DNA of 64,000 nucleotides from CBDFGN01 sp965247065. GTDB lineage: Bacteria > Bacteroidota > Bacteroidia > Cytophagales > Cyclobacteriaceae. The stretch lies in contig CBDFGN010000006.1 of NCBI GenBank assembly GCA_965247065.1, forward strand, positions 1,364,001-1,428,000, given 5' to 3'. Of the stretch, positions 58,212-64,000 are shown one piece after another. The notes under the pieces were generated by a model. It did not search any database. It was not told the origin of the DNA and saw nothing but the letters and a program-made list of their open reading frames with translations. The translations under genes were made by a program, and so were the position numbers. How positions within the stretch are numbered: position 1 is the first letter of the stretch; every line of letters begins with the position of its first letter.

Positions 58212-60095
58212 ATGGCCAAGGAAATAAAACTATGCCTTTTATATCGTGACATGTGGCAATCTTCCGGTAAGTATGTGCCCAGAGTGGATCAGCTAACCAG
58301 GGTAGCTGGACCTATCATCGATATGGGTTGTTTTTCGCGAGTCGAGACCAATGGCGGCGGATTCGAGCAGATCAACTTGCTGTTTGGTGAAAATCCTAAC
58401 AAGGCCGTTCGAGAGTGGACCCAACCTTTTAACGACGTCGGGATCCAAACCCAGATGCTTGAACGAGGATTGAACGGGATACGGATGAGTCCGGTGGCAC
58501 CCGATGTTCGGCAGCTGATGTTCAAGGTCAAGAAGGCCCAGGGAACCGACATAGCCCGATCCTTCGACGGCCTGAATGACGCGCGAAACCTGGAGAACTC
58601 AGTAAAATTTGCCAAAGAGGCGGGGATGATTTCCCAGGCGGCCCTTTGCATTACTCATTCGGAACTCCACACTGTGGAATATTATATTAGCCTGGCCGAA
58701 ACCCTCATTGAAATGAGCACCCAGGAAATTGCCATCAAAGACATGGCCGGAGTAGGCCGGCCAGCTTCTTTGGGTAAGATCATAAAAGGTATAAAGGAAA
58801 GCCACCCCGAGGTCCTGGTGCAATATCATGGGCATTCAGGGCCTGGTTTTTCGGTAGCATCTATGCTCGAGGCAGCTCGAGCCGGCGCCGAATATATTGA
58901 TGTCGCGATGGAACCTCTTTCCTGGGGCACGGTCCATCCAGATGTGATCACGATTATCGAGATGTTCAAAGACGCCGGGTATTCCATACCAGAGGTGGAT
59001 ATGAAGGCCTACATGGAGGTTCGCCGTCTAACCCAGGAGTTCATGGATGATTTTCTCGGTTACTATATAAACCCGAAGAACAGGTTGATGAATTCGCTGC
59101 TCATCGGGCCCGGACTTCCAGGTGGAATGATGGGAAGTTTGATGGCTGATCTGGAGAATAACTTGAACAGCCTGAACAAGTGGAAGTCCAAAAATGGTGA
59201 ACCTGAGATTAGCCAGGATGACCTGCTCATCAAGTTGTTTGACGAAGTAAAATACATATGGCCGAAACTGGGCTATCCACCATTAGTTACTCCATTCAGC
59301 CAATACGTCAAGAATGCCGCCCTGATGAACGTGATGCAAATGGAAAAGAGTAAGGAAAGGTGGTCCATGATCGACGACAACACCTGGGATATGATCTTAG
59401 GCAAGTCCGGTAAGGTTCCTGGTAAGATAGCTGATGAGATCCACGAGTTGGCAACTCAACAAAAGCGTGAATTCTTTAACGGCATTCCCCAGGACCTGTA
59501 TGAAGACGAGCTCGACGGCTTTAGAGGCAAAATGACGGAACAGGGATGGGAAACAGGCCGCGATGACGAGGAGCTGATGGAATACGCGATGCATCCGGCA
59601 CAATATGAGGCTTACAAATCAGGAAAGGCCAAGGAGGCATTTGAAACGGATCTGGCCGAAAGAAGGAGTGCCGCAAAGGCTCCCGCCGCTGCTTCTGCAC
59701 CAGCGGCCGATTTCAGCCCTAAAACCCTCAATGTAGATGTGAACGGCGAGAAGTTCGTAGTCTCGATATCCTACGGTGACAACGGCTCGAATGGTAGTTC
59801 GAACGCTACCACAGCAGCCAATGCAGAAGTTGCCACTCCAAACATTCTTCCCGCTAACGGAGATGCCCGGGATATTGTCGCCCCGGTTGAGGGAAAATTC
59901 TTTCTAACCAAGGAATCATCAGAAGCACCGGTCAAATTGGGTGACAGCATCAGCGTTGGTGATGTCGTTGGGTACATCGAATCCATGAAGGTAATGAATG
60001 CCATCGCTTCCACAGAATCCGGCAAGGTCATGGAAATCTGCCATAAAGATGGCGACGACGTAGAGGAAGACGATGTTCTAATTAAAGTAGGCTAG
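58212..60095 (+). CDS. oadA: Oxaloacetate decarboxylase alpha chain with biotinyl domain
   Basis: 627 residues. HMGL-like carboxyltransferase barrel (LYRDMWQSSGKYVPRVDQLT, EIAIKDMAGVGRPASLG, VQYHGHSGPGF), then the PYC/OadA conserved domain, an Ala-rich linker and the C-terminal biotinyl domain. The biotinylated Lys593 lies in ESMKVMNA. The opening LYRDMWQSSG differs slightly from the common 'TxLRDAHQSL', as in some methylmalonyl-type paralogues, so the acid used could be oxaloacetate or another carboxylate. Confidence 0.92.
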   Translation: MAKEIKLCLLYRDMWQSSGKYVPRVDQLTRVAGPIIDMGCFSRVETNGGGFEQINLLFGENPNKAVREWTQPFNDVGIQTQMLERGLNGIRMSPVAPDVRQLMFKVKKAQGTDIARSFDGLNDARNLENSVKFAKEAGMISQAALCITHSELHTVEYYISLAETLIEMSTQEIAIKDMAGVGRPASLGKIIKGIKESHPEVLVQYHGHSGPGFSVASMLEAARAGAEYIDVAMEPLSWGTVHPDVITIIEMFKDAGYSIPEVDMKAYMEVRRLTQEFMDDFLGYYINPKNRLMNSLLIGPGLPGGMMGSLMADLENNLNSLNKWKSKNGEPEISQDDLLIKLFDEVKYIWPKLGYPPLVTPFSQYVKNAALMNVMQMEKSKERWSMIDDNTWDMILGKSGKVPGKIADEIHELATQQKREFFNGIPQDLYEDELDGFRGKMTEQGWETGRDDEELMEYAMHPAQYEAYKSGKAKEAFETDLAERRSAAKAPAAASAPAADFSPKTLNVDVNGEKFVVSISYGDNGSNGSSNATTAANAEVATPNILPANGDARDIVAPVEGKFFLTKESSEAPVKLGDSISVGDVVGYIESMKVMNAIASTESGKVMEICHKDGDDVEEDDVLIKVG

Positions 60096-60120
60096 CGCCA
60101 ATCCCAATCTTTCGCTTTAT

Positions 60121-61326
60121 ATGGAGAATCTGAGAAGGCTTTTCGACATGACAGCCCTGGGAGGGATTGCAGATTCTCCTGGAACACTATTAATGTTTCT
60201 AATTGGTTTTGTACTGCTGTACCTGGGGATCAGGAAGAACTACGAGCCATTATTGCTTATTCCTATCGCGTCCGGGGTAATCCTGGCTAATTTTCCAGGT
60301 GCCGGCTTGAATATCGTTCCCGCGGAAGGGACTGATATCGAGCATATGACTCTTTTAGAGATTGCCAAGGAGTATGGTATTATGAATTACCTTTACTACT
60401 CTCTGATTAAGACCGGTCTATTGCCACCGCTCATTTTTATGGGAGTGGGAGCTCTGACCGATTTTGGTCCCTTGCTTCGAAATCTTCGGCTGGCATTTTT
60501 TGGAGCAGCGGCTCAATTAGGGATCTTTACTGTCTTTATCGCAGCTATTTACCTTGGATTTACTCAACAGGAGGCCGCCTCCCTGGGAATTATCGGGGGC
60601 GCCGACGGGCCAACGGCAATTTACACTACCATTATTCTAGCACCTCATTTGCTGGGCCCTATAGCCATTGCCGCCTATTCCTACATGGCCCTGGTTCCGG
60701 TAATAATACCATTGGTAGTACGATTCACGATAAGTGGGACAGAACTCAAGATCAACATGAAAGAACAGGACAAACTCCATCCTCAGACTCGAAGCATTAA
60801 GAACATGAGGACGGTCAAGATCCTGTTTCCCATAGTCATGGGAGTCACCGTGTCACTTCTGGTTCCAACTTCGGCCCCTTTGATCGGGATGCTTTTGTTT
60901 GGAAATCTGGTAAAGGAAGTAGGATCAAGTACGGCCCGCCTGTCGGATGCCGCTTCCAATTCTATCATGAATGCAGCTACTATCTTCCTTGGGCTGACCG
61001 TTGGAGCCACCATGACGGCCCAGACCTTCCTCGAAATTAAGACTCTGGGCATAATTGTGGGTGGTTTTCTAGCGTTCGCCATATCCATTTTCGGTGGTAT
61101 CATTGCGGTGAAGGCTTATAACCTGTTTGCCGCCAAGAAGATCAATCCCTTGATTGGTGCCACTGGACTCAGTGCCGTGCCTATGGCTTCCCGGGTCGCC
61201 AACGATATCGCGCTGAAACACGACCCCAATAATCACCTTCTTCAGTACGCCATGGCTAGTAACATATCAGGAGTCATTGGTTCGGCGGTGGCCGCTGGAG
61301 TGCTGATTACCTTTCTCGCTACATAA
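60121..61326 (+). CDS. oadB: Oxaloacetate decarboxylase beta chain, sodium-translocating (OadB)
   Basis: 401 residues, nine or so helices. LGIIGGADGPTAIYTTIILA holds the conserved Asp of the Na+ and proton path (GGADGPT), and NSIMNAATIFLGLTVGATMT and the final region NISGVIGSAVAAGV are typical. Decarboxylation on OadA drives Na+ export here. It fits a marine bacterium. 25 bases after oadA. Confidence 0.95.
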   Translation: MENLRRLFDMTALGGIADSPGTLLMFLIGFVLLYLGIRKNYEPLLLIPIASGVILANFPGAGLNIVPAEGTDIEHMTLLEIAKEYGIMNYLYYSLIKTGLLPPLIFMGVGALTDFGPLLRNLRLAFFGAAAQLGIFTVFIAAIYLGFTQQEAASLGIIGGADGPTAIYTTIILAPHLLGPIAIAAYSYMALVPVIIPLVVRFTISGTELKINMKEQDKLHPQTRSIKNMRTVKILFPIVMGVTVSLLVPTSAPLIGMLLFGNLVKEVGSSTARLSDAASNSIMNAATIFLGLTVGATMTAQTFLEIKTLGIIVGGFLAFAISIFGGIIAVKAYNLFAAKKINPLIGATGLSAVPMASRVANDIALKHDPNNHLLQYAMASNISGVIGSAVAAGVLITFLAT

Positions 61327-61378
61327 GGGAGCACTTTTTTGTTCAGACCAGTTAGAAACCGTCTCCTGAACCCATCTC

Positions 61379-62038
61379 TCACCCTACACTGCATCGAAGG
61401 TATTTGATATCGAAGCCTTGGCTATGAAATTGTTCCTCATATTTAGTCAGAATACCGTAATGGCCCTCCACCAGGTCGGAACGGTACAGGTCCCTGGTCG
61501 TAACTAAATCGGCAATGTCTTCCCGTGAGCTTAGGATATCCAGTGTGTACTGAAAAAGTTGCTCATTGTCGGTTTTGACATGAAGCATCCCGCCCTGCTT
61601 TAGGATCCGCTTGTACATCTCTAAAAATCGAGGGTTGGTCAATCTCCGGCCCTCATCCCTGTCCTTAGGTCGGGGGTCCGGAAATGTTATCCAGATTTCA
61701 TCCACCTCGTCGCTCTCAAAATACTCAACCAGCGACTGGATCTGGATACGAAGAAATGCGACATTAGTTAATTCTAGGCGAACAGCCAAGGAACTACCAA
61801 CCCATAACCGGGCTCCTTTTATGTCCACCCCTACGAAATTTTTCTCGGGAAACTCCCGAGCCAAACCAACAGAATACTCACCCCTACCGCAGCCAATTTC
61901 GACTACTACCGGATGATCGTTACCGAAATAAGATTCTTGCCATTTGCCCTTGATCCGATCAAAAAGTTCTTTGCCTGGTTGAATAACATTGCGGCGAGCG
62001 GCATTATCGGCGAACCGCTTTTGCTTCTTTCGCATCAC
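61379..62038 (-). CDS. trmB: tRNA (guanine-N7)-methyltransferase TrmB
   Basis: 219 residues. SAM motif PVVVEIGCGRGEYSVGLARE, VGVDIKGARLWVG and the substrate region DEIWITFPDPRPKDRDEGRR followed by LTNPRFLEMYKRIL; it forms m7G46 in the variable loop of tRNAs. Its start overlaps the stop of folC by four bases, so the two are coupled. Confidence 0.96.
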   Translation of the reverse strand: MMRKKQKRFADNAARRNVIQPGKELFDRIKGKWQESYFGNDHPVVVEIGCGRGEYSVGLAREFPEKNFVGVDIKGARLWVGSSLAVRLELTNVAFLRIQIQSLVEYFESDEVDEIWITFPDPRPKDRDEGRRLTNPRFLEMYKRILKQGGMLHVKTDNEQLFQYTLDILSSREDIADLVTTRDLYRSDLVEGHYGILTKYEEQFHSQGFDIKYLRCSVG

Positions 62039-63327
62039 AATTCATTTATCTCCGCTACAATAAACATGCTACCACCAATGAAAATCAAATCATTAGGCAA
62101 GGCCTCACTACGCGCCGCTTGAACAGCCTGGTTTACCTCTCTTATCACGGTTCCTCTAAGACCATGTGCCAACGCCATTTGAGAGAGTTCATACGCATCA
62201 AGGGCTCTCGGCACATGGGCCTCGGTGAAATAGTAATACGCATTTCTTGGAAAAAGCCCGAGAATCGGATCGATACTTTTGCCTTTCACCGTACCATAAA
62301 CTATAAACAATCGATTGTAGCTGATCTTGCGAATTTGTTTTATTATTAATTTAAATGCATCAATGTTATGTCCTGAATCACAAATAGTTAATGGATTAGT
62401 TCCCAGGGTCTGCCATCTCCCTTTTATCCCGGTTAGAGAGACGACTTTCGATAATCCTTGAGTGATAGCCTTGTCCTCAATGGACAAGCCCAACTCCTTC
62501 AACTTCTCCAAAGCTTGCAAGACTCCGGGAAGATTTCGCTCCTGGTAATCGGCCACCAGGTCAACAGAAAGGTCCGTAGCCCAGACTTTACCATGCTTTT
62601 CGACTCTAAAAGTTTTTCCTCCACTGGATTGATGGATTGAGGATACTTTGAAATTCTCCGAGGCAAAGAAAATGGGTGCAGAATTTTTTTTCGCCACCGT
62701 TTCAAAAACCATGGCCACTTCCTCTTGATGCTCACTGATCACCACAGGCACTTGCGGTTTTATGATACCGGCCTTCTCGGCTGCAATCTCCGGCAAGGTC
62801 TCCCCCAGCATGTCCTGATGATCCAAGCCTATGTTAGTGATAACGGAAAGAATGGGCGAAATGATATTTGTCGAGTCCAGTCTGCCGCCCAGACCCACTT
62901 CCACCAGGGCATAGTCCACTTCATTTCTTGAAAAATGGTCGAAAGCCATCGCTACCGACATTTCAAAAAAGGATGGCTTTATCTCCATCAGTTGGGATAG
63001 ATTTTGGCTTACGAATTGGGTCACTTCGTCCTCGATAATGACTTGACCATTTACTCTTATTCGCTCGGTAAAGCTCTTAAGGTGGGGAGACGTGTAGAGT
63101 CCGATCTTGTAGCCGCATATCTGCAAAACAGCCGCCATTGAATGGGCAACGCTGCCCTTGCCATTGGTCCCCGCGATATGGATGGACTTAATGTTCAGAT
63201 GTGGATTTCCCAGGGTCTGGCATAACTTTACCGTATTGGTCAGATCTTTCTTGTAGGCTGAAGGACCCAACCTTTGATACATAGGGAGGCTATTATAAAG
63301 AAAAAGGAGAGCTTCCTGAAAATCCAT
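62035..63327 (-). CDS. folC: Folylpolyglutamate/dihydrofolate synthase
   Basis: 430 residues. P-loop HIAGTNGKGSVAHSMAAVLQ, DYALVEVGLGGRLDSTN, ITNIGLDHQDMLGETLPEIA (with the carbamoyl-Lys region EKAGIIK) and TICDSGHNIDAFKLI. Mur-ligase-like enzyme that adds glutamate to dihydropteroate or tetrahydrofolate. Starts 17 bases after the TonB-like gene's stop, on the same strand. Confidence 0.96.
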   Translation of the reverse strand: MDFQEALLFLYNSLPMYQRLGPSAYKKDLTNTVKLCQTLGNPHLNIKSIHIAGTNGKGSVAHSMAAVLQICGYKIGLYTSPHLKSFTERIRVNGQVIIEDEVTQFVSQNLSQLMEIKPSFFEMSVAMAFDHFSRNEVDYALVEVGLGGRLDSTNIISPILSVITNIGLDHQDMLGETLPEIAAEKAGIIKPQVPVVISEHQEEVAMVFETVAKKNSAPIFFASENFKVSSIHQSSGGKTFRVEKHGKVWATDLSVDLVADYQERNLPGVLQALEKLKELGLSIEDKAITQGLSKVVSLTGIKGRWQTLGTNPLTICDSGHNIDAFKLIIKQIRKISYNRLFIVYGTVKGKSIDPILGLFPRNAYYYFTEAHVPRALDAYELSQMALAHGLRGTVIREVNQAVQAARSEALPNDLIFIGGSMFIVAEINEL

Positions 63328-63344
63328 ACGATCCGGCCCGAAAT

Positions 63345-64000
63345 TTATCTGGAGCGAATAATAAAGGCAATCGTGCCAGTCGATCTGGGTGCTGGCAAGG
63401 TATTTTGGGTTATGGGACTGAAGGTGAGCTTTTCCACTTCAGCTTTGTAGATCTTCTCGATATTCGGACTAACCGTTCTCTCCAGGGTACGTACTGAAAT
63501 CAAATCTCCCTGATCGTCGATTACAATTTCAAAAACGATTCTTCCGCTTTCCTGGGAAGGATCCTGTGGATTTGGCACGAAGTCCCAAATCCAGCCGGTC
63601 AATTCAAGTGCAGCACCATCGCCCCCGCCGGGATTACCGTAGAGGGCTCGGGAGTCCAAGTCACCTTGAGGATCACCCTGATCCCCAATTTCCTCAACCC
63701 GATCCCCATGATTACTTTGGGCCGCCGTTTCTGGTTTTTCAGAGTTTGATTCCATTGCGGAAGAACTGGATACAGTTTCAGGCTCAGTTTGGGGTTTGGT
63801 GTCAGGAGAAGTTTGGGCCGGCTCAATGGTTCTTTCAGGTTCCGTCTGCTGAAGGTCATTTTCCAGAATCGGGTTCACATCGGGGCTTTCAATAGGAGGT
63901 GCCTCCTGGACGTTTTCAATGGGATCGGAATCGGTGAGACTTTCTTCTACCGGTTCGGCATTTTCTGGATCGGCCGGTGATTCCTTAGGGGATTCCAGGA
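63345..64000 (-). CDS. TonB-like energy transducer, N-terminus beyond window
   Basis: The frame is open to the window end (219 codons seen), with no start in view. A Pro/Glu-rich linker of about 120 residues (EPERTIEPAQTSPDTKPQTE and similar) precedes the C-terminal domain: GRIVFEIVIDDQGDLISVRT, then KIYKAEVEKLTFSPITQN and TGTIAFIIRSR. This is the TonB_C-like fold that contacts TonB boxes of outer-membrane receptors. The N-terminal membrane anchor should lie outside. Confidence 0.85.
   Translation of the reverse strand, partial: LESPKESPADPENAEPVEESLTDSDPIENVQEAPPIESPDVNPILENDLQQTEPERTIEPAQTSPDTKPQTEPETVSSSSAMESNSEKPETAAQSNHGDRVEEIGDQGDPQGDLDSRALYGNPGGGDGAALELTGWIWDFVPNPQDPSQESGRIVFEIVIDDQGDLISVRTLERTVSPNIEKIYKAEVEKLTFSPITQNTLPAPRSTGTIAFIIRSR

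Noticed and set aside
1..64000. CRISPR arrays, tRNA and rRNA genes
   Set aside because: No regularly spaced repeats, no tRNA-like T-loop pattern (GTTCGANNC with matching stems) and no rRNA segments were noticed.

Overview
The window looks like a chromosomal segment of a Bacteroidota bacterium, probably order Cytophagales. Supporting signs are a secreted subtilase ending in a type IX (Por) sorting domain, a TonB-dependent receptor with an N-terminal carboxypeptidase-like domain, TAnnTTTG-type promoter boxes, and the housekeeping set gyrA, rpe, mnmA, trmB and folC. An oadGAB sodium-pumping decarboxylase fits a marine or saline lifestyle. I see no tRNA, rRNA or CRISPR array.

Region 1 (1 to about 11.0 kb) is an integron-type gene-cassette array without an integrase gene in view (a CALIN-like cluster). 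Successive short, mostly orphan genes on either strand are separated by attC-like sites. In several cassettes the first bases after the recombination core (GTTNNNN) are the reverse complement of the bases that open the attC at the cassette's far end, which is the hallmark of cassettes excised and inserted as circles. Two attC sites are occupied by mobile DNA: the first by a short group II intron with no reverse-transcriptase gene, inserted exactly in the left core so that removing it restores CCTAAC; the second by an IS630-family element. The array has decayed in part: RNase HI, sulfatase, caspase-like and tyrosine-recombinase genes are truncated or frameshifted.

Region 2 (11.0 to 16.3 kb) is a patchwork island: a peroxiredoxin fused to a cold-shock-like domain, an NTF2-like remnant, a high-GC phosphotriesterase-like gene next to an IS91-like transposase scrap, two toxin-antitoxin pairs (one toxin frameshifted), a GIY-YIG protein and a 160-bp near-palindrome.

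Region 3 (16.3 to 33.8 kb) is accessory chromosome. A sigma-54 activator heads a run of small NTF2-like and YHS proteins; a DGPF protein is coupled to an ECF42-type sigma factor that is broken by an IS3-family element; an ArsR-rhodanese / rhodanese-metallo-beta-lactamase / MFS operon suggests sulfide or persulfide handling; then come a DM13 lipoprotein with a beta-barrel partner, DinB, and an ArsR/AHSA1 pair.

Region 4 (33.9 to 64 kb) is chromosomal backbone: TPR protein, gyrA, a MacAB-like ABC exporter locus (one permease split by a second, almost identical IS3 copy in opposite orientation, another lacking its N-terminus), a COG3014/LpoB pair, TonB receptor plus rpe, a NagX-like acyltransferase with no ordinary start codon, the T9SS subtilase, mnmA, a TrpF-like protein lacking the catalytic cysteine, oadGAB, trmB, folC and a TonB-like protein that runs off the end.

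Several genes carry single-base frameshifts, some at C or A homopolymers, so part of the apparent decay could be sequence error.
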